Shown here piece by piece: positions 7,001-15,054 of a stretch of DNA of 34,652 bases. Made by a program: the position numbers and the translations under genes. This DNA is from an uncultured Acidobacteriota bacterium (GTDB lineage Bacteria > Acidobacteriota > Blastocatellia > Pyrinomonadales > Pyrinomonadaceae): positions 1 to 34,652 of the forward strand of contig CALMEH010000110.1 in NCBI GenBank assembly GCA_937863115.1, in the 5' to 3' direction. The notes under the pieces were generated by a model. The model did not search any database, was not told the origin of the DNA, and worked only from the letters and a program-made list of their open reading frames with translations. Numbering within the stretch: the stretch's first letter is position 1; every line of letters starts with the position of its first letter.

Positions 7001-7663
7001 TCATTTCAGAATCTCTCCCGTTTTGAGCGACCACAAGACCAAATCCAATTCATCAAAGTCAATTTTGAGGCGGACAGCTAACTTTTTTAATTCTTTTTCA
7101 ACCGTTAGATACTTCAAACGCGTATTTGGTGGCTTTGGGTCAGAAATTATTTTTAATTCCGCCAAACTCCGCAAGATGTGTTTGTCCAAAATGGCGTAAC
7201 CTTTCAACCCGATATTCCGCAAATAATGACTGGCTTCTTTGTAGCCTAAACCTTTGATACGCTTTTCTTTAACCAACCAATCGCGGCGTTCCAAATCGTT
7301 CTCGAAACTCTCTAATTTTTTACGCAGACAAAGCCCACAATGTTCCTGTAAAAAATCACGCGATGCGACAATATAACCGGCTCGCGCTCGCGGATAGCGA
7401 TGTTTTCCGACAAGTGCATTCATTAACTCGTCGTGCGTTCCCGTCAGCAAAATCGGTCGCACGGCTTCGACCGAATTCAGTCCCATCCGCGCCGAACAAC
7501 CGCCCGTGAAAAAGCAATAAACCATCTCTTCCCAAAGTTTTTCGTCCGTGCCGTTTGTCCAAATTTCTTCAAATTCGGCAATCTTTCGCCGAATATCCGC
7601 ACCACGCTCGATGTAGTTTTGTTTTATTCTTTCAAAAGTTAAAGGTATGTGTTCTTTTTTCAC
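7001..7663 (-). CDS. N-glycosylase/DNA lyase, Ogg2-like 8-oxoguanine repair
   Basis: The 220-residue length and motifs match the archaeal-type Ogg2 branch of the HhH-GPD superfamily. 'IKGLGYKEASHYLRNIG' is the helix-hairpin-helix with catalytic Lys142, and 'YAILDKHILR' carries the catalytic Asp160. The protein ends 'WSLKTGEILK'; in the Methanocaldococcus enzyme a C-terminal Lys helps distinguish 8-oxoguanine from guanine, and it is present here. The enzyme removes oxidised guanine and cleaves the strand. The likely start is GTG at 7663, as no ATG gives a full N-terminus. It lies 122 bases downstream of xdhC and 33 bases upstream of the protease-like gene, so it may share a transcript with either. 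This class is best known from archaea and some thermophilic bacteria. Confidence 0.85.
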   Translation of the reverse strand: MKKEHIPLTFERIKQNYIERGADIRRKIAEFEEIWTNGTDEKLWEEMVYCFFTGGCSARMGLNSVEAVRPILLTGTHDELMNALVGKHRYPRARAGYIVASRDFLQEHCGLCLRKKLESFENDLERRDWLVKEKRIKGLGYKEASHYLRNIGLKGYAILDKHILRSLAELKIISDPKPPNTRLKYLTVEKELKKLAVRLKIDFDELDLVLWSLKTGEILK

Positions 7664-7739
7664 GAGAAATTGGTTTAATTTTATTCCTTTCCGCGCTCAT
7701 TAGCAATAGATTTTCTCTTTGGAGATGAGTTAAGGATAA

Positions 7740-7800
7740 AAAGTGATAAGTTGAAATACCGTTTTAACCTATCACTTATCATATTTCACTTTTCACTTAT
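7740..7800. repeat. Imperfect heptamer inverted repeat at xdhC 3' end
   Basis: Units of the AGTGATA/AGTTGAA type at 7740-7757 face TATCACTTATCA and TTTCACTTTTCACTT at 7770-7799. Pairing is short and imperfect (about 8-10 bp blocks). The last codons of xdhC ('ISEK' plus TGA) are themselves written in the GTGAAAA-type unit, so the gene end lies within the repeat. Confidence 0.65.
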
Positions 7801-8787
7801 TCCGATATGTTCTTTTGCATTCTTCACCGCAATAATTTCCGCCGCAATCGAAACCGCAATTTCTTCCGGCGTATGAGAATTTATCGGCAAACCAATGGGC
7901 GTTTTTATTTGTTTGAGTTTTTCTTTATCAAAACCTTCTTTTTCGAGCGTTTTGAGCAAAGTTTTCATCTTCGCCTTGCTTCCCAAAACGCCGAAATATT
8001 TAAAATTTTTATCAAATAATTGTCGAATCACAATCTCATCAAATTTATATCCGAGCGTCATCACAACGACAAAACAATTCCAACTTGATTCGATAAATTC
8101 TCCGATTTGTTCGTAAGATTCAATGATTTTCTTCTCGTGGACAAACTTGTTTTTCTCAATGGTATTCAAATCCGCACGGTCATCAAAAAGCGAAATATGA
8201 AAATCCATCTTCGCCATCAATTCCGACAAAGCCAATGCACAATGTCCGCCGCCAATGATGAAAAGTTTATTTTTGAAGCCAAGATTTTCTTCATAAACAA
8301 ATTCATTTTCATTAAATCGTTCAAATCTGAAATCATCGTTCTGAGTTCCAATTTTAGACGGCTTTTCCGTAATTTGAAATTTGTAATTTGTAATTTGCAA
8401 TCGGCAAGATTGATGATTTTCCAAACACCCGATAATTTCTCGCACGAGTTTCAAATGCTCTGAATTCAACTCAAAAAAAATAACCGTCTGCCTTCCCGAA
8501 CAAATCATCCCGCTCGAATCCGCCGCATTTTTACGATGCACTTGTTCGATAATTTCCGTTTTAATTCGTATTTCGTAATTCGTAATTCTTATTTTAGCGA
8601 GTTCCGCGAGCGAAACTTCCATCACGCCACCGCCGATGCTTCCGCGCAAATCATCTCCGGCAACAATCATCTTAAAACCTCGTCTGCCGGGCGAACTTCC
8701 CTCACTTTCCGCAACAACCAAAAGCATCACCGATTCGTTCCGCCGCAATCTCTCTGCCGCAAATTTCCAGATTTCAAGTTCTTTCAT
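7786..8787 (-). CDS. xdhC: XdhC/CoxI family molybdoenzyme maturation factor
   Basis: The protein has 333 residues from ATG 8787 (a TTG two codons earlier is possible). The N-terminal XdhC_CoxI domain shows 'GSSPGRRGFKMIV' and 'GSIGGGVME'. The C-terminal Rossmann domain shows 'LFIIGGGHCALALSEL', 'YFGVLGSKAKMKTLL' and 'PIGLPINSHTPEEIAVSIAAEI'. XdhC binds molybdenum cofactor, promotes its sulfuration and hands it to xanthine dehydrogenase, whose subunits XdhB and XdhA lie further along on the same strand, separated by a plus-strand RTX-like gene. Two stretches, 'KIRITNYEIRIKTEI' and 'LQITNYKFQITEK', are encoded by 7-bp tandem repeats (8561-8595, 8369-8400) and look like insertions into the family fold. 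Confidence 0.9.
   Translation of the reverse strand: MKELEIWKFAAERLRRNESVMLLVVAESEGSSPGRRGFKMIVAGDDLRGSIGGGVMEVSLAELAKIRITNYEIRIKTEIIEQVHRKNAADSSGMICSGRQTVIFFELNSEHLKLVREIIGCLENHQSCRLQITNYKFQITEKPSKIGTQNDDFRFERFNENEFVYEENLGFKNKLFIIGGGHCALALSELMAKMDFHISLFDDRADLNTIEKNKFVHEKKIIESYEQIGEFIESSWNCFVVVMTLGYKFDEIVIRQLFDKNFKYFGVLGSKAKMKTLLKTLEKEGFDKEKLKQIKTPIGLPINSHTPEEIAVSIAAEIIAVKNAKEHIGISEK
8369..8400. repeat. In-frame heptamer repeat inside xdhC (first)
   Basis: TAATTTG-type 7-bp units repeat about four times. Read on the minus strand they encode 'LQITNYKFQIT', between the N-terminal and Rossmann domains of XdhC. The repeat preserves the frame. Confidence 0.85.
8561..8595. repeat. In-frame heptamer repeat inside xdhC (second)
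   Basis: Units of the form GTAATTC/GTATTTC repeat about five times and encode 'IRITNYEIRIK' on the minus strand, just after the 'GGGVMEVSLAELA' part of the XdhC domain. The sequence style matches the repeat at 8369-8400. Confidence 0.85.
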
Positions 8788-9026
8788 AAACAAATTGCCC
8801 GTAATTTTCCCACACTTTTCTTAATAAAATTAAAAACTTCTCACTATCATCACATTTTTTCACATTTAAATGATACGTTTCGACACAAAAATACGCTTAT
8901 AGAAGCCGGAAACAAAAATAGCGAATTATTTTTTGAAAAAAGTTCGTTACGTTTTGAATGAAAACGCCACATATCCACGAAGCACGAAATAAAAGGCGCA
9001 TTGCCTCGTGCGAATTCTAAAATTAT

Positions 9027-9030
9027 GGAG
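9027..9030 (+). promoter_or_regulatory. GGAG ribosome-binding site deciding the RTX-like start
   Basis: GGAG lies 9 bases before ATG 9040, which opens a proper signal peptide ('MRKCLKTK' then hydrophobic core). This favours ATG 9040 over ATG 9025, which overlaps the site itself. Confidence 0.55.
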
Positions 9031-9039
9031 AACAAAAAA

Positions 9040-12000
9040 ATGAGAAAATGTTTAAAAACTAAACAATTAAATGAAAATAAATCTGTTCTTAGATTTATTC
9101 TTTCGGGTAGTTTATGTCTATTTCTGATGATTATTTTTATCGGAAACCTTGAAGCAGTTGCTAAACCAAGTCTTAACAATTCAATTCCGAAGACCGAAGT
9201 AATTAATGTAACTGGTCCCGGTGCGCTTTATATTGCACTTTATGACGAAGCAATCGGGTTTTGGTTAGTTGACGATGGAAAAGTCAGTCTTATCAAGTCA
9301 TTTAAAATTATAGACAAAACTGCGCCTTCGAGAATTTTGAATGTAATTTTGGGCAAAAAAGTCATAGGAATATTTTATGCGGATAATCTGCCTTTAGGCA
9401 GTGATTTGAAGTTAAAAATTGACGGGAATTTAGAAAATAAAGATTGTCCTCTCTGCACTGTTTCGATGCCGTTGTCTGGCAACACTTTGAGCGAATGGTT
9501 GGCGAAGGAAGATACTTCAAAACTTATCAATCAGCAAAATGATATTTTTTCACTCGTGGAAAAATTAGCAGTCAATACAACAAAAAAGCAAGATGAATTT
9601 ATTGACCAACAGCAGAAGATTTTATATGACTACTACACCCAAATCGAAAAGTTTTCCGCCGACGGTCAGACAATCCTGACAAAAAATTCCGATGCGGCTT
9701 CGGCTTTTGAAAAATTATTAACCAAAAGACAGGAAGACAAGCAAATAATTGAGAAAACCGCGACCACATATCAAAATTTCTTGAATGCCCAAGCCGGAAA
9801 AATTGGGGCGGTTAAGGGTTGTGTAGTTGAAGAAAGATATAGAGGACAAATGACAGGCTTAGAAGCCGAACTGCAAATAAATTCGTATCCTGATCCGCTT
9901 CCGGCTAATTTTAATGAAGAAACTACCCCGGCGGTGAATCGGCAACAAATCATTGAAAAATACGAGAATTATTTTGCTGGTCTGGAAAAAACGATTATGA
10001 ACGACTGTGTTTTGAAGACACAATTAAAAGACATCTACACAACAACTGCGGACGTTGTGTTTCCCGGTTCAACGCCGAACTTGTCGCAAGGCAGTTTCAT
10101 TTCTTTGACTGATTATGAAGCAATTGGCAATCAAGTTTCGGCTTTTGTGAATAATGCTGAAACAGACGCAAGTTCAATGGAGCAAGCGGCAGAGGGAATA
10201 TCACAAAAATTCAACCAACTTGAATATTATCAATCTGTTGAAGAATCAATGGAGAAAATGCCGCAACCGTTGTTGAAATATGTAAATCCTGACTGGCTTT
10301 TGGATAAATCGGTGCAATCAAAGTCAAAGCAAACTAGTTCCAAAAAAACCGGAATCGTGCCATTAGGAAACTCCGCAATCACTTCAAGCCTAAAGAAAAA
10401 GACTAAATGTGGTGATGACTTTGTGCTGACATTAAATATCTCTGGAATTTATTTGGTTATCGGAACTCCTTGGGACGATTCGATTACAACGGGAAATGAA
10501 AAAAACTTTATTCTGACTTTTGCGGGCGATGATTGTGTTGATTCAAGAGGTGATTATGACGCGGTTTTCACAATGAGCGGCAATGACACAATTCACGGCG
10601 GAGATTTGCCCGACTTTTTGTTTAGTGGAAAAGGCAACGATATTGTCAACGGCGGCGATGGGAAAAGCTATCAGTTGGTGGTTTCTCCGACAACGATTGT
10701 CACGCTCGATGTTGGAAATTTGATTTCGGGCGGAGCGCAAGCCGATTCGATTTTCGGCTCAGGCGACAATAATGCGCTTGATTTATTCGGCTATTCCGAT
10801 GTTATTTTAGGAGACGGCTTGGCAACCGGCAGTGATGCCGGAGATGATTATATTGACGGCGACAAAGGAATGAATTTTATTTACGGGCAAGATAATAAGG
10901 ATGAGCTTCTCACGAAAGGTTACGGTAAATTCAGCATAAATGGTAAGCCGTTTATTTTTGGAAGTGCTTTCTGGGGCGGTCCGGGCGACGATAAAATTAC
11001 TGGAACGGACACGCCGCTTCCAGACATTTTCGGAGATTTTATTGACGGCGGAAAGGACAAAGATTTGATTTTAGCCGGAAAAGGTATGGATTGTGTGCTT
11101 GGCAATACGGAAGCGGACGACATTAACGGCGGCGAAGATGAAGACTTTTTATTTGGAATGCAAGACGCAGACTCAATTCACGGTAACGAAGCAAGCGATT
11201 TGATTGTGGGCGGTAAAGACAATGATAAACTTTACAGCGATGCCGGCGCGTTTTCGTTGATGGTGGGAAATGCCGGTGAAGATGAAATTGTCGGCAATAC
11301 CGGAATTGACGTTGCCGTCGGAGGCAGTGAAGGTGATTTGATTTCAGGCGATAGCGGCGGGGTTGGTATTTTTTCCGGGGTTTGTGGGGGGGAGCGCAAT
11401 TTTTGTCATGGCGGGATTGATATTCTTGCCGGATTTGGTGGCGATGACCGAATTTTCGGTCAGGACGGAATTGATATTGCGCTTGGCGGCGAAAATAACG
11501 ACCGAATCAAACTCGGAAACGGCATTATTGACCTTGCTTTTGGAGAAGGCGGAATTGATTACATCGAAGGAGAAAACGAGTTTGATGTTATTTTCGGAAA
11601 TTCAAATACGCCAAATGACCCGCCGACTTTAAGATGCACAGACTTCACATCTGAAAAAATTGAAAAACTATTTGGTGGAAACGATATAGACTTAATCTCC
11701 GGCGGTTCGGGTTGTGATGCAATCTATGGCGGAACATCCATTGACATTATTTCGGGCGGCTCTGCTAGCGATTTAATTGAAGGCGAAGATCACATGGACT
11801 TTATGTGGGGTGATGACGGCAATGACCTGATAAACGGAGGGTTGGGCATTGACATCGGTTTCGGCAGAAGCGGCGATGATACTCTCAATGGAGGAGGCGG
11901 AATTGACCTTCTTTCCGGCGATGCTGACAAAGACATCATAAATGGTGGAACAGAAACGGATATTCTTATCGGTTTTACGGGAGATGATACGTTATACGGC

Positions 12001-12606
12001 AATTCCATTTCTGTTTTTACGGGCGATTCTGCAAATCTTTTAATCGGCGGACAAGGCGATGACAAATTACACGGAGCTAATTCAAACGATGTGATATTTG
12101 GCGGCGATAATGCTGACGCTTTGTATGGCTATGCCGATTTAGATGTAATGTTCGGCGAAAATCACGATGATTATTTTGAAGGCGGAGATGGCTTGGATGT
12201 TATTGCCGGAGGTGCCGGAATTGATACAATTAATGGTCAAAGCGGTAATGATGTGCTTTTCGGCGGCATTGATGGGGATTATGTCAACGGTAATGAGGGA
12301 AACGATTTGATTATCGGAAACGGCGGAGCAGACCATCTCAATTCGGGCGAAGATAACGATTTGCTTTTCGGAAATGATGGTGGTGATTATATCGTTGCAT
12401 TTTCAGATCGCAACTTGGCATTTGGCGGAAATGATGACGATTATCTTTACGGCGGTGGCGGCGAAGACGAAAATTGTTCTGTCGAATCTCCGCGTGATTT
12501 TCTCTTTGGAGGTCCCGGAGGAGACAGAATTTGGGCAAGTAAAAATTCTTGGGACATCGCTTGGGGCGGCACTGGCAATAATACCATAAACCGCTACTGT
12601 CCATAA
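9040..12606 (+). CDS. Large exported RTX-like Gly/Asp repeat protein
   Basis: The product is about 1188 residues from ATG 9040. An N-terminal signal peptide (~20-45) leads into a beta-rich region, then a long charged helical stretch (~150-260, coiled-coil-like, 'KKQDEFIDQQQKILYDYYTQIEK' in part), and from about residue 450 to the end more than twenty imperfect nonapeptides of the 'GGxGxDxixGG' type, e.g. 'GGPGDDKITG', 'GNDVIFGGDNADALYG', 'GNEGNDLIIGNGG'. Such repeats fold as Ca-binding parallel beta-rolls outside the cell. It has a Sec-type signal peptide rather than the C-terminal signal of type I RTX toxins, and ends 'NNTINRYCP'. No type I secretion genes are nearby, so a surface or matrix protein is likelier than a toxin. 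A perfect 14-bp hairpin follows. It is divergent from xdhC. Confidence 0.85.
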   Translation: MRKCLKTKQLNENKSVLRFILSGSLCLFLMIIFIGNLEAVAKPSLNNSIPKTEVINVTGPGALYIALYDEAIGFWLVDDGKVSLIKSFKIIDKTAPSRILNVILGKKVIGIFYADNLPLGSDLKLKIDGNLENKDCPLCTVSMPLSGNTLSEWLAKEDTSKLINQQNDIFSLVEKLAVNTTKKQDEFIDQQQKILYDYYTQIEKFSADGQTILTKNSDAASAFEKLLTKRQEDKQIIEKTATTYQNFLNAQAGKIGAVKGCVVEERYRGQMTGLEAELQINSYPDPLPANFNEETTPAVNRQQIIEKYENYFAGLEKTIMNDCVLKTQLKDIYTTTADVVFPGSTPNLSQGSFISLTDYEAIGNQVSAFVNNAETDASSMEQAAEGISQKFNQLEYYQSVEESMEKMPQPLLKYVNPDWLLDKSVQSKSKQTSSKKTGIVPLGNSAITSSLKKKTKCGDDFVLTLNISGIYLVIGTPWDDSITTGNEKNFILTFAGDDCVDSRGDYDAVFTMSGNDTIHGGDLPDFLFSGKGNDIVNGGDGKSYQLVVSPTTIVTLDVGNLISGGAQADSIFGSGDNNALDLFGYSDVILGDGLATGSDAGDDYIDGDKGMNFIYGQDNKDELLTKGYGKFSINGKPFIFGSAFWGGPGDDKITGTDTPLPDIFGDFIDGGKDKDLILAGKGMDCVLGNTEADDINGGEDEDFLFGMQDADSIHGNEASDLIVGGKDNDKLYSDAGAFSLMVGNAGEDEIVGNTGIDVAVGGSEGDLISGDSGGVGIFSGVCGGERNFCHGGIDILAGFGGDDRIFGQDGIDIALGGENNDRIKLGNGIIDLAFGEGGIDYIEGENEFDVIFGNSNTPNDPPTLRCTDFTSEKIEKLFGGNDIDLISGGSGCDAIYGGTSIDIISGGSASDLIEGEDHMDFMWGDDGNDLINGGLGIDIGFGRSGDDTLNGGGGIDLLSGDADKDIINGGTETDILIGFTGDDTLYGNSISVFTGDSANLLIGGQGDDKLHGANSNDVIFGGDNADALYGYADLDVMFGENHDDYFEGGDGLDVIAGGAGIDTINGQSGNDVLFGGIDGDYVNGNEGNDLIIGNGGADHLNSGEDNDLLFGNDGGDYIVAFSDRNLAFGGNDDDYLYGGGGEDENCSVESPRDFLFGGPGGDRIWASKNSWDIAWGGTGNNTINRYCP

Positions 12607-12626
12607 ATATTTATAAACTACTTGTT

Positions 12627-12661
12627 GAGAAATCTCAGGTCAAAATAACCTGAGATTTCTC
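12627..12661. terminator. Bidirectional hairpin terminator
   Basis: A perfect 14-bp stem (GAGAAATCTCAGGT at 12627-12640 with its complement at 12648-12661) has a 7-base loop and is followed by ATTTATTTT on the plus strand. It separates the convergent RTX-like gene and xdhB and touches the xdhB stop codon. Confidence 0.88.
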
Positions 12662-14993
12662 ATTTATTTTGCTTCTCCGTATTTTCGCCATACAAATTCA
12701 TCAAAACTTTTTCAGCCGTAAATGGCGCGTCAAATATGGGTGAATTTTCCTGATTAAATGATTTAACGGCTTCACGAATCGCAAAATATGCGCCGATTCC
12801 ATACATCAGCGGCGGTTCGCCGACGGCTTTGGAATTGAAGATGGCGAGGTTTTCGCGTGATGTTTCGAGCGGGAGGATTTCGATTCCTTTGGGGACGGAA
12901 TAGATGTCGGGGATTTTGTAGGTTGAAAGTGCGTTTGAGCGCAAACGTCCGTCTGAATCGTAAAAAACTTCTTCCATTGTCATCCAACCGATGCCTTGGA
13001 CGATGCCGCCTTCGATTTGTCCGTTGTCAACGGCGGTGTTCATTGAAGAGCCGAAATCGTGGCAACATTTAACGTAATCAATGGAATAAATTCCGCGTTG
13101 GCAATCAACCGTTACGCCGACGATTGCCGTGCCATAAACGTGATATGCAAACGGATGACCTTTGGCGATTGACCAATCGAAATTTATTCCTTGCGTGGCG
13201 TAATGCGCGTGTTCGCTGAGATTTACGCGCCGCAAATGCGCTTCCATAACGAGCATTTTCCAATCCAAGTTTGTCTTTTCACCGTTGCGATAAACAAAAC
13301 TGTTTTCAATCGAAATTTCGTATGGAGTTCCCCCTTTCGGCGGCTTTGCTTCGCTCGCCGCGCCGCCTGAAGGCGGAACTCCATACGCGCCATCATTTGT
13401 CAGTTCCAAAGCTACATCTTTGAGTCGTTGCAAAATCGTTTCGCAGGCAATTTCGGTGGCGCGTCCGTTTAAATCTGCCGCTGCCGAAGCCGCAGTCGGT
13501 GAAGTGTTGGCGATTCGTAAAGTGTTGGTTGTGTGGACTTTAACGGCGGAAATCGGTAGAGAAAAAACTTTCGCGGCGACTTGCGCCATTTTCGTATTTA
13601 CGCCTTGCCCCATTTCAACTGCGCCGGTTGAAATCGCCACGCTTCCGTCCGTGTAAATGTGAACGAGCGAACGCGCTTGATTCATCGGCGTTTTGGTGAA
13701 CGAAATTCCGAAACAAATCGGCATCATTGCCACGCCTTTTTTGATTAATTTGTTTTGCGAATTAAATTCGTCGGCTTCGGCTTTTAATTTTGTAAAATCA
13801 TATTTTTCATCGGCTTGTGTCCACGATGTAATCGCTTCGCTTTCGGCAATTTGCCCGTAAGGAAATTCGTCGCCGTTTTCGATTAGATTTTTTCGCTGAA
13901 TTTCGCTTGCGGAAACATTCAATTTTTCCGCCGCGTGTGCGATTGCCGATTCGATAACGAACATTCCTTGCGGTCCGCCGAAGCCGCGAAAAGCCGTGTT
14001 TGGCGGCAAATTCGTTTTGCACGAATACGCCGTTGCGGAAACATTCGGGATAAAATATGAATTTGTGCAATGAAAAAGCGTTCGTTCCAAAACCGGCAAA
14101 GACAAATCGCAAGCCGCGCCCGCGTTTTGATAAAATGTCGCGGAATAAGCAATTATTTTCAAATTTTTATCCAAACCGATTTTATAATCCGCCGAATATG
14201 GATGACGTTTTCCGGTCATTCGCATATCTTCCATTCGATGAAGCGCATATTTGACGGGACGTTTTGTTAATTGCGTGCCGACCGCGCAAAACGCCGCCCA
14301 CGCATTTGCTTGATCTTCCTTGCCGCCAAAACCGCCGCCGAGACGAGTTACGTCAACTTCAATCAAATTCATCGGAAGCGAAGTTACACGCGAAACGCAA
14401 CGCTGAACCGCCGTCGGACCTTGCGTTGAAGAATAGATTTTCATTCCGCCTTGCTCGGTCGGAATCGTGTATGCGCCTTGAGTTTCGATATACAAATGTT
14501 CTTGTCCATTAACATCGGCGCGACCTTCAAAAAGATGTTCGCAAGTTGCAAAAGCCTTGTCTGCATCGCCCAATTTGAAAGTTTTCGGCGGCGCAATCAA
14601 TTCGCCTTTCGCGTGTGCAACTCGTTCATCGGTAATGACTTCGAGCGGTTCGATTTCGGCTTTTATCAATTTTGCGGCGTGTCTTGCTTGTTCTTCCGTT
14701 TCCGCCAAAACGAGTGCAATCGGCATTCCGCAAAAATGAACTTCCCTATCGGCAAAAAGCGGTTCATCAGGTAAAATTCCGCCAATTTGATTTTCGCCGA
14801 TTAAATCTTTCGCCGTAATAATTTTCACCACGCCTTTTAATTTTTCAGCTTCGGAAATATCAACGCTTTTCAATTTTCCGTGCGCGATCGGCGAATCAAA
14901 AACACAAGCAAAAAGCGTCCCTTCAAGCAAAGGAACGTCATCCAAATAAACCGATTCGCCACGAACGTGCGATTTTGAGTCAACATTTTTCAT
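12660..14993 (-). CDS. xdhB: Xanthine dehydrogenase molybdenum-binding subunit
   Basis: From ATG 14993 the protein has 777 residues, the usual size of bacterial XdhB. An open frame continues 65 codons upstream, but it overlaps the divergent exported gene and lacks homologous features. Motifs: 'GGGFGGKEDQANAWAA', 'VEMGQGVNTKM' (molybdopterin contacts), and the three residues that define xanthine/hypoxanthine handling, Glu170 in 'EHLYIETQ', Arg336 in 'NTAFRGFGGPQ' and the base-catalyst Glu726 in 'KAVGEPPLMYG'. This separates it from CO dehydrogenase and aldehyde oxidases. It oxidises hypoxanthine to xanthine to urate with XdhA. Residues ~537-559 ('YGVPPSGGAASEAKPPKGG' region) are encoded by a palindromic repeat and look inserted. 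xdhA lies upstream but a plus-strand gene sits between them. Confidence 0.93.
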   Translation of the reverse strand: MKNVDSKSHVRGESVYLDDVPLLEGTLFACVFDSPIAHGKLKSVDISEAEKLKGVVKIITAKDLIGENQIGGILPDEPLFADREVHFCGMPIALVLAETEEQARHAAKLIKAEIEPLEVITDERVAHAKGELIAPPKTFKLGDADKAFATCEHLFEGRADVNGQEHLYIETQGAYTIPTEQGGMKIYSSTQGPTAVQRCVSRVTSLPMNLIEVDVTRLGGGFGGKEDQANAWAAFCAVGTQLTKRPVKYALHRMEDMRMTGKRHPYSADYKIGLDKNLKIIAYSATFYQNAGAACDLSLPVLERTLFHCTNSYFIPNVSATAYSCKTNLPPNTAFRGFGGPQGMFVIESAIAHAAEKLNVSASEIQRKNLIENGDEFPYGQIAESEAITSWTQADEKYDFTKLKAEADEFNSQNKLIKKGVAMMPICFGISFTKTPMNQARSLVHIYTDGSVAISTGAVEMGQGVNTKMAQVAAKVFSLPISAVKVHTTNTLRIANTSPTAASAAADLNGRATEIACETILQRLKDVALELTNDGAYGVPPSGGAASEAKPPKGGTPYEISIENSFVYRNGEKTNLDWKMLVMEAHLRRVNLSEHAHYATQGINFDWSIAKGHPFAYHVYGTAIVGVTVDCQRGIYSIDYVKCCHDFGSSMNTAVDNGQIEGGIVQGIGWMTMEEVFYDSDGRLRSNALSTYKIPDIYSVPKGIEILPLETSRENLAIFNSKAVGEPPLMYGIGAYFAIREAVKSFNQENSPIFDAPFTAEKVLMNLYGENTEKQNK
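13320..13386. repeat. Palindromic repeat inserted in frame in xdhB
   Basis: Arm 13320-13343 and arm 13363-13386 are inverted copies of 24 bases with three mismatches and a 19-base loop. The GGAGTTCCGCC...GGCGG consensus resembles a repeat that I recall from other bacterial genomes. It is 67 bases long and clearly richer in G+C than its surroundings. Confidence 0.9.
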
Positions 14994-15054
14994 TTTTTGT
15001 GAATCTGAACTTCCGTGAGATATTTTAACTTTTTCTGCTAAAATATAAAACGAA

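Noticed and set aside
8536-8961. Plus-strand frame of 141 codons opposite xdhC
   Set aside because: Antisense to xdhC, with repeat-derived 'FVIRNSYF'; no independent support.
9040-12606. RTX cytolysin with type I secretion
   Set aside because: There is a Sec-type signal peptide, no acyltransferase or ABC exporter genes nearby, and no toxin domain; a surface protein is more likely.
13320-13386. Insertion sequence or MITE with transposase
   Set aside because: Only a 67-bp palindrome, no transposase and no visible target duplication; it reads through in frame.
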